64,000 nucleotides of DNA from Dryococelus australis (GCA_029891345.1 CM056993.1:109731800-109795799); one strand, 5' to 3'; positions 1 to 11,631 are shown, counted from the first letter of the stretch. Numbers and translations are program-made. Notes: generated from the sequence alone by a model not told the origin.

Positions 1-1098
1 ACATGCGTCTCGATTTTTGTTCGTGCCTCTTCAGTTTGTGCAGCGCGTGTTCACGTTCTATTTTGCCATCTCAATGCGTCCTTTCTATTATGTCGGGTAC
101 GTCGACCGATCTTTGACCGTAATATTGCGGGCATTTTTCTCTTTTAGATCAACGAACATTTCCTGCAAGTATGAGCAAAATCGGCTCATAAATATATAAG
201 TTCGACTCCAACACCACCTATCGGAATGAAACATAACTGAAGACCTTACTCGCCATCTCAATAACATATGGTGTGAATATGGTCTCAATTGGTCCAGTGG
301 TTTGTCAGTGATGATGCGGGTTATTCACACACAATGTATTATATATAATATACATTATACATATATATATATATAATGTATACTAAGTGAGCAGGAAATA
401 AGTTCAAGTTGCAAGTAAAGGTAATCTACAAATGCTCTTGCAATAATGTGCAAAATTTTGTGTATGTCATGATTTACATCATTGCACTAGGATGGCGAAA
501 CGTGAATCACTGGAGTGTGTCAAACTGGGCACGTTTTTACTACTTGGAAAAGGCAACAAAGCGAAAGTGGAGATGATTCAGAGGCGGTTTTTTTTTTAAA
601 TAATAGCATGATATGACGGCCTCTGCGTCATTCTAAACTGCGTGGATGTTTTATTTTTCTTGGACCACGATGAGGTACAACTAAGTTTCGGCACCCTAGA
701 GACATGAGCTAGGCCTTACTTAGATTCATTAATATGTGCGTGACTGTGTGCCAGTGGACGTATTGCTAAACTTCAAAGAGTGTGGTTAGAGATCCCAGGA
801 AACTATTAAAAGCCCCCCCCCCCCCCTTTTTCCATGCAGTCTTTTGGAAACCTTTTACAAACTGTGCCTCCTACCTCATTTGCCTCGTCGATAAATCCTT
901 CACACTCTACAGAATAACAAGAGAAAGAGAGAGTGTTCCAAGCTCGTGCGACGCACTTGGGCTACCGTGCAAGCCTTGCACAGTTTAGAGGCTGTGACAC
1001 GATTAAATTAGGAATTTTTTATGCTTATGTAGTTTTTCTGGAAAGAAAAATTACTGATGCAGCGGAGAAACCATAAACAAATGATTTATTTAAATCTA
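1..1098. other. AT-rich spacer, no gene recognised
   Basis: I see no credible coding region here. The stretch holds a TA-rich microsatellite (about 340-378), a C homopolymer (813-826) and otherwise unique-looking sequence. The short open frames have no recognisable domain and overlap on both strands. Confidence 0.6.
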
Positions 1099-1108
1099 AC
1101 AGAATAAG

Positions 1109-1364
1109 AATTAGTAAAGAGGATTGGGCGGCTGTTAAGAATGAGGTCTTGAGAGCCGATGAGCACGATTGAGGTGAGTATGGAGCAGTACTGGAATGGA
1201 AGGGGTGGGGGAATCGGAATATCCCCGAGAAAACCCGCTAACCAACGGCATCGTCCGGCACGATTCCCACATGCGAAAATTCGGGAGTGACCCGGTCGGG
1301 GATTGGACCCGGTTCACCTTGGTGCCAAGCGACCAGGCTAGCCGCTCAGCCAACGCGGCCCCAG
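1109..1364 (-). mobile_element. tRNA-derived SINE, family S1 (copy 1)
   Basis: Read on the minus strand, this begins with a GGGGCCGCGTTGGCTGAGCG head holding a tRNA-type A box, followed by a B box in GGGTCCAATCCCC. A non-tRNA body follows with the conserved words GGGTTTTCTCGGGGAT and CTCCATACTCACCTCA. It is flanked by a perfect 10-bp target duplication, ACAGAATAAG, at 1099-1108 and 1365-1374. That fits insertion by a LINE-type endonuclease. Three further copies lie at 35860, 44866 and 61461, so this is a dispersed family of about 250 bp. Confidence 0.85.
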
Positions 1365-1374
1365 ACAGAATAAG

Positions 1375-2330
1375 CGAAAACTAATGAACTATACAATCAA
1401 ATTCACTAAAAAATTCACCGTTTTGCAATAATTAGTGAATAGCAAGTAGCTACTCAGTAAAAATATGTAACAGAAAGTTTTACTTCCAAAAAATTATGCA
1501 CTTCCTATGAAGAAAAGGTATGCGACTGTACCTGTAACATGTTTATATACAATGTGTGCGAATATTCGCACACAAGGATGCATCTATAGAGGAAAAGGAA
1601 AGCGGAAAGTCTCCGGTTTATTTCCGATTTAATTTCCCGCCGTATCAGTAAAATTTTCACGGAGAAATGTAAGATCCCGTATAACGCTCATGTTTATTCT
1701 TCTTCGTATACAATACGCCATTCCCTCTCTGCGCCATCTCTCTTTCGTTCGTAAAGCTGAGCCTTGTGGCTGAATAGCTGTGTGTTTCAACACTCAACAA
1801 GCAAAAACTTTGTAAATAATATTGACGAGAGCAATCTTCAGTAATTTTTTATTGCCTAAATTTTCAGATATGTAAGTTCGTAGTAGAAATTTGCTGCTCT
1901 TTATTATTTTGTTGAGACAAATGCCAACCTAGACACTTCTGAATAATACATATATGCTGTATGGCGTATTACAACTGATATTAAAAATACAAGGTCGGAC
2001 CTCTGAGGAGGTGACGTGGGTGATGATAGGGGGTGGGGGTGGTATTCAACAAAAACCTATGACAGGTGAATGACAATAATTTCGTTACGTGACGATCGTT
2101 ATTCAGCAACGCATAATTCTGGAGCGAACTTAAGTTATTTATAAATGTAAATATATAATTAATGAAAAATTGCTAAGAAATCAATAAATTTATATAAGCA
2201 CATACAGTTTTTATTGTTTAGATTTTTCAGTTATCAGGCGGCACATGACGGTAAACATCACTAGGAAAATACAATTACGAATTAAGTCATGTTACTTGAC
2301 ATTTTAAAATAACTCCCTTATACATATATG

Positions 2331-2334
<4 letters not shown>
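1375..2334. other. Spacer, no gene recognised
   Basis: AT-rich sequence with no recognisable protein, RNA gene or clear repeat structure. Confidence 0.5.

Positions 2335-2390
<56 letters not shown>
2335..2390. repeat. (TA)n microsatellite
   Basis: Uninterrupted alternating TA of about 56 bp. The 170 bp after it (GACTGACATATCAACGCATAG and onward) matches a dispersed repeat leader also seen at about 51.5 kb, so the microsatellite probably belongs to that repeat's edge. Confidence 0.95.
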
Positions 2391-2393
<3 letters not shown>

Positions 2394-2560
2394 AAAACTG
2401 ACTGACATATCAACGCATAGCCTCAACCACTGGTCCTATAAATATGACATTTGGAGGGAACATTCATTTTATAATGTAGGCAGCCCTAAACGGGTGAATT
2501 GGGTGTTCAAAATTTGTATGGAGAAAAATATTAAATGGTCCTAATTACTCTAAACCTCGT
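2391..2560 (+). repeat. Dispersed repeat leader (same family as 51.5 kb)
   Basis: This stretch carries 'actgactgacatatcaacg' followed by 'catagcc', and later 'aacattcattttataatgta' followed by 'ggca'. At 51505-51600 the same order recurs ('gactgactgacttactcagc', 'aacgcatagccc', then 'gatgtaggcattcactaaat'). The tandem units that follow at 51.6 kb are absent here, so this looks like a truncated copy. Confidence 0.55.
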
Positions 2561-2689
2561 GAAAGTACTATAAAATAAATAATTGAACACGTGGTTAACA
2601 GTTTATAGAAATAAATCAATAGAAAATTCCGTAGAAAGATTCCAAGTAATAAAGTTTTGAATAAACTCTGCAAGAAATAAAAAGCAACA

Positions 2690-3654
2690 AAATATTAATG
2701 GGTGGTGTCACAATGTTGCTTACAGGAGATTTTCGCCAAACTTTACCAGTGGTGCTGAGAGGAACGCGTGCCGATGAAATCAAGGCACTTATATCTTAAG
2801 GCACTTAAGATATCTTCTTTATGGCCCTCGGTTAATGTGCTAAAATTTACTAAAAAACGAGAGTATATCCGAGAGGTGAAGTGTCTGCTGGTCAATTTTG
2901 AGACCTCCTGCTCAAACTAAAACTAGGAAACTGTGATTATCAAGAAACAGAATACATGAAAGCTATCCCTGACAAATTGTACACTATAGTGACTGTAGTC
3001 ACTACAGTTCTGGAGCTGATAGCAAAAAGTTAACCAGACGTTGCCCAGATACAGGACAAGCATATGGAATGTTTATGCGAAATAGCCATTCTCACCCCAA
3101 AAAACGACCACGCAGCAGTCATCAATGACATTTGGTTGAAATCATTCGAAGAGGAAGAAATTGTATACAATTCAATAGATTCGATGGTAAATACAGACGA
3201 AGCAGTTCATTATTCAGTGGAATTTTCTAACACTTAAGTCCACCGGGTCTCCCATACTACTCAGAAATTTGAAGTCACCGAAACTCTGTAATGGCACTAG
3301 GCTACAAATAAGGCACTACATTGCAATAAAATCGAGGCCACTATTTCAACTGGTTTAGCTCAGGGAGAAACAGTGTTTGTGCCGCTTATTCCATTGATTG
3401 CCAAAGTCCTCCCGTTTGAATTCAAGAGACTGCAGTGTGCCTCCAAAGTCTGCTTTGCGATAACGATAAATAAGATGCAGGGGCAGAAACACTCAAATCG
3501 CAGGAGCTCACTTGAGCAGAACTGTTTCTCCCATGGTCAGGTTTACATGGTGTGCTCGTATGTAAGCTCACCCAGCAGCCTGGTTGTTTTGGTGCCATCC
3601 TCGAAAATGGCAACGAACATTGATTACAAGAAGTATTGCAAAAAGCCTAAATGA
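2690..3654 (+). pseudogene. Helitron-type Pif1-like DNA helicase, C-terminal half (broken)
   Basis: The region encodes pieces of a superfamily-1 Pif1-like helicase, the C-terminal enzyme of Helitron rolling-circle transposons, which unwinds DNA during transposition. Motif III (GDFRQTLPVV) is at about 2725-2754. A family-typical stretch, AILTPKNDHAAVINDIW, lies near 3090-3140. The C-terminal motifs PFEFKRLQ, FAITINKMQGQ, CFSHGQVY and VSSPSSLVVL lie in the final open section, 3373-3654. Similarity passes through several frame changes and in-frame stops, so this is a dead copy. The N-terminal Walker A part and the Rep nuclease are not visible upstream, and no terminal CTRR hairpin was located. 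A Pif1 gene captured by another element is the alternative. Confidence 0.8.
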
Positions 3655-4164
3655 TATGTTGACACGGCCGATTACACTTAACTCCAAACTTAACAACAAC
3701 AATTCTCTTATTTCTTAAATTGCATTTCATTCCACTTTCTATTTCGAAATATGTATTCTATTTTAAAGACATGCATGCCATTTAAGAAATATTGTAACGT
3801 AAACACGAATTCCACACAGACAAAATCGCGAGCAAAAGTTAGTCTGCAATAAATGGATTACTGTAAATGAAAATTAAAATCTTAAGTGATGGTAGTAATG
3901 TAAGGAATCGGATCTTACTCGGTGATGTGTCTTACACCAGTCTACGATGGATGTCTGTCCTTACACCAGATGTTGAAACTGCTTCCTTTATGGAATGGTT
4001 ATACATCGTACCACAAACCCTTGATTCTTCCGCAGCTCACTTTAAAGTGTTGAGAGTGCAAGCATGAATGTTAGAGATTTTGGTGGAGGAGGTGATATCT
4101 CTACCATGGTTTAAGAGCAACTAACAGTTTTAGTCTTTATCAGTTTATATACACCATGTTCTAT
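3655..4164. other. Spacer between helicase and Polinton fossils
   Basis: No recognisable gene. The left end of the Polinton fossil probably lies in this interval, but I could not pick out a terminal inverted repeat matching the right side. Confidence 0.4.
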
Positions 4165-4533
4165 TTAAATAGACCTGTAAAGCATACCTAATGAAAAATC
4201 AAAATCATGAAAAGTTTTGCAATTTATATTGGTTTCATCCCACTGTATATAATGTAAACATGCAGAATCATTAATTCTCCTTAGGTCCTCTTCCTTAATG
4301 AGTTGCATGTACCTTACTGGTAGATAAATTCTGAACTCGCCATCCAACACACAAGTGATACTCCTCCTGCAAGTTGTATTAACCTGCTGGAAATCTGTTG
4401 CTCTGTACTTCTTGCCTATTTCCACTTCGCCAAGTTTCTGGAAATACACACCACGTTTCAATTTTTCGAAAAGTACAAGCATGGCGATCGCAGATGTTCG
4501 AGCACTGGCGAGAGAATGAAAGATAACAGACAA
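4165..4533 (-). pseudogene. Polinton small conserved protein (fossil)
   Basis: A short protein of the type often found beside Polinton capsid genes, recognised by an 'FRIYLPVRY' block followed by an acidic 'EEDLRRIN' block. Its function in the family is unknown to me. It sits at the outer edge of the minus-strand block, downstream of the capsid-type gene. Confidence 0.5.
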
Positions 4534-6249
4534 CGATGTTCTGTCACAGTGCTCTCTACTTCTTAATACTCACACGGTATTGACACCATCGCATACCAAG
4601 ACTCCACACACATAGCAGCAAAGCGTTCTCGCGAGGACAGGTCCAGCCTAGTTCAGAATTGCAGAGCTTTCCATCTTCCCAGTTCAGCACACGGAAATAA
4701 TTAGTAAGTCATTTATTCGTATTCTTGCTTTTGTAGTATAGCATGTGATGTGAAAATGGAGGTAGGAATTTGCATGACTTTGTGCTGCCATCAGAGTAAG
4801 CAATACAAATTTTCTTTATGATGAATCCCATTGGAGATGTGATGTCCTGCATGTTAGCACAAACATGACGGAGGTTGGTAGACAACTGAACTGTTATGTA
4901 AGTATTTCAACCACTTTATCTCTCGCATTGTATGTTGCCAAGCAATCGTGGATTATCAGAGCATATGCTTGTGTTGGCAGGTATGTTCTCCATAGCCATA
5001 ATTTAAATTCTGCAGTCTACAACACCTGTGTATATGCGATCATCTTGTTTACTGGTGTCGAATACCAGGAATGGTGCTCTGTTCACAAACTCATTTGGTT
5101 ATAAAGTCGTCGAAGCTTCGTGTCCATAATACTATATTTGTAATTCTGCAAACATGTGATATGCTAACTTCTATGATCCATTAATGAAGTCGGTGTTTAG
5201 GTCCACATAAGGAAAACTTCCAGACTTCAAAAATACTTTGGCATTCTTTATCTTTATTGAGTCGAACTTTGAACGATCTGCACCAATAATATTTTGTCTT
5301 CTTATCTGAAATGCTAGAATTATGTGTCTTGGTTTTTCCATAGCAAAACTTCATTTAACATTTCAGTTTACATTTTAAGACTACTTAAGACCTAGATATG
5401 TTTCTAAGCTCCATGAGCAAAATTCCACATCGATATTCTTTCTTTTCTATACAAACTTCAGCAGTCTGCTTCGCTCTTGCATTTTTACTTGTACACATGG
5501 TAGAAGCCACTCTATGGAATGTAGTGGTAGTATTACAACTTCTGGATTTTCTGCAGTATCTACAATAGTATTAGTTTGCATGTTTGCTAAAAGTATCACC
5601 AGCTCTTGTTTATAATTCACTATTATATGTTTGTAGTCCTTGGTGAATCCCAGAAATTTAGTGAGTGGAGTACATATTTCGAATCTTCTGACTTTATACA
5701 CCGGTACTCTATTATCTGGTTCGATTTCCCATCCAGCCACTCTGGCTGTGGGCAGGTGGTTTCTTGTAAGAGATATGTACTTCTTCATCATGACTGTAAT
5801 ACCTACATCTCTTGTCTGATCGGGTTCGACACCATTGAGTTCGTAAGATATTTTATTTCACATGTGGAGTACTCTATTTAAAATTATCTTGGTAGTTGTG
5901 GTACATAATCTCCAACTGCCATAAGCATACCTCAGAATCTTAAGTAAGAGTTGCATGGTAGCATATAAATGTCTTCGATTTGCATTAGTATTCGAACCTT
6001 GGATGATAGAAGGTAATGTCCAGGAAGGTATAGTGAATAAGTATGGAATTCATTATTTGTGATGGTATCTTCATAGCTAACAGGCTCGTATATATTCAAT
6101 ATTCTGCCATCATTCCTGCTGACTCTGAACCCAAAACTCTTCAAGAACCTGATATGCTTGCATATTAACATGTTGACAGCTCTTGTACTGACCTTTGGCT
6201 TGGCATGGAAACTTGCTTTTATATGTTTCTTCTTAAAATTCAGGCACAT
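4534..6249 (-). pseudogene. Polinton capsid-type protein, probably major capsid (fossil)
   Basis: Readable blocks, mainly between 5447 and 6249, match the conserved Polinton structural protein that I take to be the double jelly-roll major capsid. They include a 'YEDTITNNEFHTY' block and an 'ILMQIEDIYMLPC' block near the N-terminal side. In the family this protein would form the icosahedral shell. The assignment rests on remembered family patterns and on its position next to the penton-type gene. The copy is broken. Confidence 0.55.
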
Positions 6250-6960
6250 CTTTCTTCAAATGTAGGTGTAGCATCATTTCTTCATCTTGGAAATTTATCA
6301 AATTCTCTTCTTGGTCAACTATACGGACGATAATTTCCTGCACCCTCTTCGATACAATCGGTGCATAAGTAAGAGTTTTGGAACCTTTACTAGTTTGAAG
6401 CCAGGTGGCACCATTGCTGCAAATTCTTGTAAAATATGGTTCGGTTTCCCATTGTGATGTGAGCCTATTAGCAGATTGCAGTTCACTCTTATAACATTAA
6501 CTGGCATCACATTTACTGGAAGTGTTTATTCATGAACTTTACAGCTCTTGTATACTTTGTGTTCGAATTCCAACATGGAGGCTAGCATACCATGCATGGT
6601 AAAATCAATATCTGCACTGCAAATCATCTCACTTTTCAGAGTGTTTAGTTTCCATGCAATAAAAATATCATGTCTTGCTGCAATGCTTTCTTGAGGTAAA
6701 ATGCAACGTCAGCCATTTCATATGCACCTGCAGGTAATGGCACCTATGGCATTATTTTTAATATAACGAAATTTGCAGTTGGAAATGTACATATTGGGCA
6801 TTGAGAAATATGTTTGGAATTGATAAGCACCACAGAAAATGATACTTCCAAGATGAGTGTTGGGAAATGCGCAGAGCATAGTTCCGAGGTCTTGCCTGTC
6901 AAGATAAAAGTTACAGACATGAATGATCACAATATATGTATGCTACTGCTATTTTATTAA
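6250..6960 (-). pseudogene. Polinton penton-type minor capsid protein (fossil)
   Basis: The C-terminal part is recognisable by the 'MPVNVIRVNCNL' block, the 'EFAAMVPPGFKLVKVP' block and a nearby 'VDQ..NLINF' type ending. These resemble the single jelly-roll penton protein of Polintons and related adintoviruses, which would sit at capsid vertices. The gene lies between the capsid-type gene and the protease remnant. It is broken. Confidence 0.55.
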
Positions 6961-6999
6961 CTATTTTGCCAAAAAGAAAAAACACAGGTCATCGCAGTT

Positions 7000-7390
7000 C
7001 CACTGACTTGGAAACTGTGCGTTGAAATAATCGCAATTTAGTTCCATGTCGTGAAATTACTTGCACACTTCCATTTAAGGATGTAGGTTTCCAAAGCTAC
7101 CATAGCAGTCGACACTGTTTCCATTTTTCTTGTAAGCAACCCAGTGTGTTCCAGGTCTGCTACTGTTGCCTAAATTTATGATTTCACATTCATTTCTCTT
7201 GGGTTTTTGTGATAGGTCATCACGTATATACACTCCATGGAAATATGGTATTTGTAATTTTTTTGCATTTTTCTTTAATGTTGAGGCTAGTAAGTGGTCG
7301 GTTAGATCATTTCTTTTTAAGATTGCTTCCTTCCTTAACTTAATCTGGTTCTTTTTTCACCTCCTATAGAGCACGGTTTTAGGTATAGTC
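7000..7390 (-). pseudogene. Polinton adenain-like cysteine protease (fossil)
   Basis: A block with 'NECEIINLG' closely followed by 'RPGTHWVAY' and then a 'YGSFG' block is characteristic of the Polinton/adenovirus-type cysteine protease that matures capsid proteins. The His of 'THW' is the family's catalytic histidine. It lies directly downstream of the PLA2-like region, an arrangement known in Polintons. It is broken. Confidence 0.65.
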
Positions 7391-7900
7391 CTTTGCCATT
7401 TGTTGTGCCTTGGACAATAGCTTCCATTTGCTTATTGTGTAGTAGACCTTCTGCTAGCTGTTGTCCTGGATTTATCGATGTATTTAATGGACATGAAATT
7501 CCCCTAACTCCTCCACTCAGACCACCCAGTGCTGCAAGTCCTGGTAGGAGAAACTGTAGGAAGCCGCCTTGCTTCTTTGCCCAGCATCATTACCTCTGCG
7601 CCTTCTTTCTGTTTTTCTTATGGTTGAGTTGCAAACCTATTCTGCATTTAATTTTTGTCTTCATTATTTCGGACACACTCGAGGTAGCTACTAGTTGACC
7701 AAACTTTTTTTGGGATGATTTCGTGATTTTCTTGGCTTTGTTGGCAAGAACAGCGTCAGCCGCATACCTGTCTTCCAGCTTGTTACTTGATGCGTAAGCA
7801 ACATAATGTTCCTTGCAAACATTATCAAGTTCATTCACACCAACATCACCATGTGTCAAATATTTTGCAAGCTTTGTACCTGGTCCACAAAACTTGTATG
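7391..7900 (-). pseudogene. Polinton phospholipase A2-like capsid-associated domain (fossil)
   Basis: The start of the region shows a 'CGPGTKL' calcium-loop-type motif near 7890 and, about 25 residues later, the helix that carries the active site in parvovirus VP1-type PLA2 domains. A lysine-rich tail follows, then a glycine-rich stretch ending in 'GKGLYLKP', a typical family block. In viruses such domains help membrane escape during entry. It is a broken fossil, adjoining the protease remnant. Confidence 0.6.
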
Positions 7901-8128
7901 AGGAATATGTACTTCGAATGGAAGATTATTTATAAGTGTATTGACAAAGCCACGACCGCACTTGACCTTACCTCTAATGGGCATCACAACATACTGACTG
8001 CTAATTATATAGAAGCAATAATTTATATACTTTTTTGAATCAGTATCATTCTAAATTCGTACAGTATGGATGTAAAGTACTAATGATGTATCTCTGCTGT
8101 TGCTTCTGTGTAAAGCATTGCCAGCTTT

Positions 8129-8557
8129 GTGCAGTGTGTTCAGGTATGCAGAAACACCTGCAGAATTAAAACTTCAAGTATGGCATTTCAGTGTAAACTG
8201 TGTCATAGGCAATTTACTCTGAGTGATATTTTAAATATACATTCGAAATTTTGTAGCTCTGATTCTGTGCTAATGCAATCACAACCATGTGCACAGCAAT
8301 TGTCACCACACCAACCACAATTATCACCACACATCACAATTGACACAACATGCACTGCAGTTGTCACTGCATGTACTGCAACTGACACTGTATGCACCAC
8401 AATTAGCACCAAATGCACTGCAACCAGCACTGCACACACTGCAATCAGTACCACACACACTGTAATCAGCACTGTACAAACCACAATCAGCACTGCACAA
8501 ACCACAATCACAACTGCATGCACCACAATGGACACTCCACGCACTGCAAGACAGTAG
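8129..8557 (+). pseudogene. Polinton-associated zinc-finger ORF with 7-residue repeats (fossil)
   Basis: The reading frame has one C-x2-C-x12-H-x3-C zinc-finger-like motif near its N-terminal side (residues about 24-44) and then a tail of Thr/Ala/Ser-rich heptads of the 'TTISTAQ' type. The heptads are encoded by the 21-bp tandem repeat at 8340-8545. A DNA- or RNA-binding role is inferred from the finger only. It opens the plus-strand block, upstream of the packaging ATPase, with divergent spacing from the minus-strand genes. Confidence 0.5.
8340..8545 (+). repeat. 21-bp tandem repeat (GCACYRC-type)
   Basis: About eight to nine diverged copies of a 21-bp unit close to 'accacaatcagcactgcaca' plus one base. 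Because the period is a multiple of three, open frames run through it on both strands, which explains the overlapping minus-strand frames here. Those are not separate genes. The same GCACYRC/AATCAGCAC words recur in the foldback at 27.55-27.66 and 31.34-31.42 kb. Confidence 0.8.
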
Positions 8558-8639
8558 AGGTAAATTACATATTGTAAAGTAAAATGTTACTCTTCCCATA
8601 TGTATTCCTGTAGAGGAAGAAGCCATCCCCCACGAATCA

Positions 8640-9250
8640 AGGCATGGAAGCTTTTTTTCCGAATACAATCAGTGCGATGTATCATAACTGGTCCTTCAAA
8701 CTGTGGAAAAACATATGTGATGCTAAGTTTGCTGGAGGAACTCAATGGTCTTCGATTCGAGAATGTGTAATTATACTCGAAATATTTACAACAGCCAAAT
8801 AATCAGTGACTCGCCACAATTATATGTGCTGTGAATAGACTAAGTTATTTTCCATGCTGTGACACTGAAGCTGTTGTGCCTCTGAGTGAAGCTTTAACTA
8901 ACTGTGTATTTATTTTCGATGATGTGGTATGTGGGAAACAGTCATGCATTCAAGAATATTTCTGCGTTAGCAGATATGTAAAAATGGATTCGTTTTACCT
9001 CCATCAAACATACTCACACATACCAAAACAATTACTATGTGACGATGCACACATTCTGGTTTTGTTTTGCATGGGTGATTTAAACTTATGTCATGTTTAT
9101 TCCGAGTATGTTAGCAGACATGACATTTGAAAAATTAAAGGGGATGTGCACATATTGTTGGAATGATCTGCATGATTTCCCTGTTCTAGTCAAGGATTTT
9201 ACCCCACTTAAAGGGAGGTTCAGGCAAGGATCTGATGAGTTCGCAACCAT
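8640..9250 (+). pseudogene. Polinton FtsK/HerA-type genome-packaging ATPase (fossil)
   Basis: A Walker A-type P-loop (GPSNCGKT) is encoded at about 8691-8714, followed by a family-typical 'LEELNGLRFENV' block. A Walker B-type 'CVFIFDDV' is near 8905-8928. The 'FYLHQTYSHIPKQL' and 'DDLNL.H'-type blocks that follow are strongly characteristic of the Polinton ATPase, which would pump DNA into the capsid. The copy is broken. Confidence 0.8.
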
Positions 9251-9464
9251 ATATAATTGAGAGATGAGCTAAATCATTGAAAAATTTGGCCGTAATGGCT
9301 TGAAATGAAAGACTGGAAGCTGTTTCTCGCCCACCCATAACAGCAACTGCAGTGCCAAGGGGAAGTGAATTAAAAATGTCGCCGATCCAAAGGAAGACAA
9401 AGATGCTGTTAACAAGGCTCATGTCGAGACCACGAATGTGGACTTGATTACTTTAATATAAAGT

Positions 9465-10037
9465 GTGCTGGAAAGAAGTAATAAAGATGTTAAAGGTAGC
9501 ATAAATGATATGGTTATTAAACTCAGGGTTATCACTATGGATGTGGAAACTTTTATCGAGAGGAAACTTGAAAGCATAGAAGATCTCTTGAATACTAGCA
9601 GTAATTATGTCCTGTATAAGATAATACTTCACCTAATGACACTATAAAAATATAATCGATAATATTGAAAACCTGCTGACAAATGTTTCGCACTTGCTAC
9701 CTCACAAGAAGATTATAAAAACATGGAACAAAACGATCTTATATTCACTGTGATGTCTGATGTCGTCAGTGACTTACACAAAGTGATTAAGAATATTTAC
9801 TCAAAGTACTTACTGGTCAATCATGCCAGAATAGAACATGACATGGTTAATCAAGAAGCATTTAAACCTATTACTGAGCAACACAAAAATATGAAACCTG
9901 CACCACCACCTCCATCGACTGTAGCAGTGAAGATAGAATCGGACATCGGACCCAAGTCACTAAAGGAACTTATATGTACCAGTAGAGATGAAGACACCCG
10001 CCACTGTCTGTATGGAAATGAAGAAAAGCACAGATGA
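9465..10037 (+). pseudogene. Unrecognised coding remnant within the Polinton
   Basis: Two short open sections, rich in Lys/Glu/Ile/Val with heptad-like spacing (a likely coiled coil) and a Pro-rich patch near 9898-9915. I do not recognise a domain. Position between the ATPase and the conserved protein at 10.1-10.6 kb suggests a Polinton structural or accessory protein. Fossil state. Confidence 0.35.
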
Positions 10038-10089
10038 GTAATCGAACCCTCTCCCTTTCTAATTATTTGAAATATTATACATATATATT

Positions 10090-10640
10090 TAATGATAGGA
10101 CATATGGTGTATACAACAAAATAAAAAGTTGATGTTGGGAAATATATATATTTCCTGGCCAATGATGATGTACAAGTTGGAAATGCTGTGATCCACCCGG
10201 TTATAGGACCATATGTACTGCTGTTTAAACCAAACACTACTGGATACTCTCACAAGGCAGTGCATCAGTATAAACGACTGCTTAAACTTGTGAGTGCACA
10301 CTTAAAGGATAATAATCTGGAGAGCAATGAATATAAGAATGGAACATACCCAAAATTTGGCATTATTTCACATTTGTTTCCCGATGTTGGAGATACAGTT
10401 GGTTCTGGTCTCGTTCTAAGTAAAAGAATAGGAGCTGGTCGACATCCAGAATAAATTTACTTGAATGATGTTAATGGAATTATCGACAGATTTTGCTTAC
10501 TAATTGCTTTACAGCAAGCAGGAAATAATTCCCATTATAATGAAATATCCAGTATTATCAACAAAGTGTGTGAAGACATATATAGAATGAGTCTTGCAGG
10601 TGTTGCCCATGAGTTACACAAGTCTGCAAGATGAATTTCT
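10090..10640 (+). pseudogene. Polinton conserved protein of unknown function (fossil)
   Basis: Contains a 'GPYVLLFKPNTTGYS' block and, further on, 'IYLNDVNGIIDRFCLL' and 'QQAGNNSHYNEI' blocks. I recall these from uncharacterised conserved proteins of Polintons in insects and cnidarians. No enzymatic motif is evident. It precedes the integrase in the same direction. Broken. Confidence 0.5.
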
Positions 10641-10689
10641 CCTTGTGGCAAAGTGCTAGTGTTTGGTTTGCGAGACTTCAAGTAGATAT

Positions 10690-11490
10690 GGTTGGAATGA
10701 TACCTTATACATGTGCGAATAAAGTATTCAAATATCTGTTGACAGTCATTTATTTCAGCAAGTATGCTTAGGCAATGCCCATTATGACTAAAAATGAGAT
10801 CGATGAGTCAATTGTAATGAACTCTATTTTGCAAGAAAAGGACCTCCAAAGAATTTTCATATGGACTTTGGAAGAGAATTATACAATCCTGCATTTCATG
10901 CCTTGATGGTGAAACATAATGTAAACCACTACTCGACACATACTGTTATGAAGGTGAACTGGTAGAATACTTTAATCGCACTTTAAAGAATGAAATGAGG
11001 AAGAAATTTTACAAGAAAGTTACAAGTGGTCAGACATCTTACCTCGCCTGGTATCGAACTACAACCATAAAATACATCGAACTATACAAATGAGACCTGG
11101 ATATCAAGGACAACTCCTTAACCATATTCAAGAACGAGAATAAATTGTTTACTCACAAGCCTAACGTGATGGTTGGAGACTACATCATGATATCATGAGT
11201 GAAGGGATCATTTGCAAAATTATACACTCAGAACTGAAGCACACAAATATAAAAGGTTACCAAGATTCGCCATTATGAACCAAGCACCTGCTATCTCGAG
11301 GACATGGAATGTAGAATTATAAGAGGAGGTTTCTACAGTGAATAAATTCAAGTTACCGAGTATCCATGCATATATTTGGTCGAGAAAGTCTTGATGCACA
11401 AAGGAAATAACTTGTTGGTGCAGTGGCTTGGCTTCGATTATAATAATGACAGCTGGATTGCAAAATCATCCATTACTGTTAAATAATAAT
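10690..11490 (+). pseudogene. Polinton retroviral-type integrase with chromodomain (fossil)
   Basis: Catalytic-core blocks are visible: 'FSKYAWAMPI'-like near 10755, 'DFGREFYNPAFHALM' near 10862-10906, and 'VEYFNRTLKNEMRKKF' near 10960. At the end a chromodomain-like block, 'LMHKGNNLLVQWLGF', is encoded near 11391-11435. This is the rve-type integrase that inserts Polintons into the host genome. It faces the right edge of the element. Broken. Confidence 0.85.
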
Positions 11491-11631
11491 GCGCACTTCT
11501 GTGTTTATGTGTAAACGATCGGATATCTCTGTATATATTTTTTGCAATGTCTGTATGAAGTACTGAATCAATATAATTTTTTGACTTGAAATTTACTTCC
11601 TGTTATCATTTTCTGCAAGAAAGCCGAGTGC

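Larger units (their letters stand above)
4165..11490. mobile_element. Fossil Polinton (Maverick) virus-like element
   Basis: About 7.3 kb with the typical Polinton gene set in two divergent blocks. On the minus strand are a small conserved protein, a capsid-type protein, a penton-type minor capsid protein, an adenain-like protease and a PLA2-like domain. On the plus strand are a zinc-finger/repeat ORF, a packaging ATPase, two conserved proteins of unknown role, and an integrase with chromodomain. No protein-primed DNA polymerase B part is recognisable, and the ends could not be fixed. The element is broken throughout, with at least a dozen breaks, and looks old. Confidence 0.85.

Noticed and set aside
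2690-3654. Host PIF1 helicase gene
   Set aside because: The motif wording is that of transposon-borne Pif1 helicases, and the region has multiple stops and frame changes, so a working host gene is unlikely.
5606-5881. 91-codon plus-strand frame
   Set aside because: Antisense to the Polinton capsid-type remnant; no independent support.
8203-8668. Cys/Val-rich minus-strand frames of 113-114 codons
   Set aside because: Produced by the 21-bp tandem repeat; low complexity and antisense to the zinc-finger ORF.
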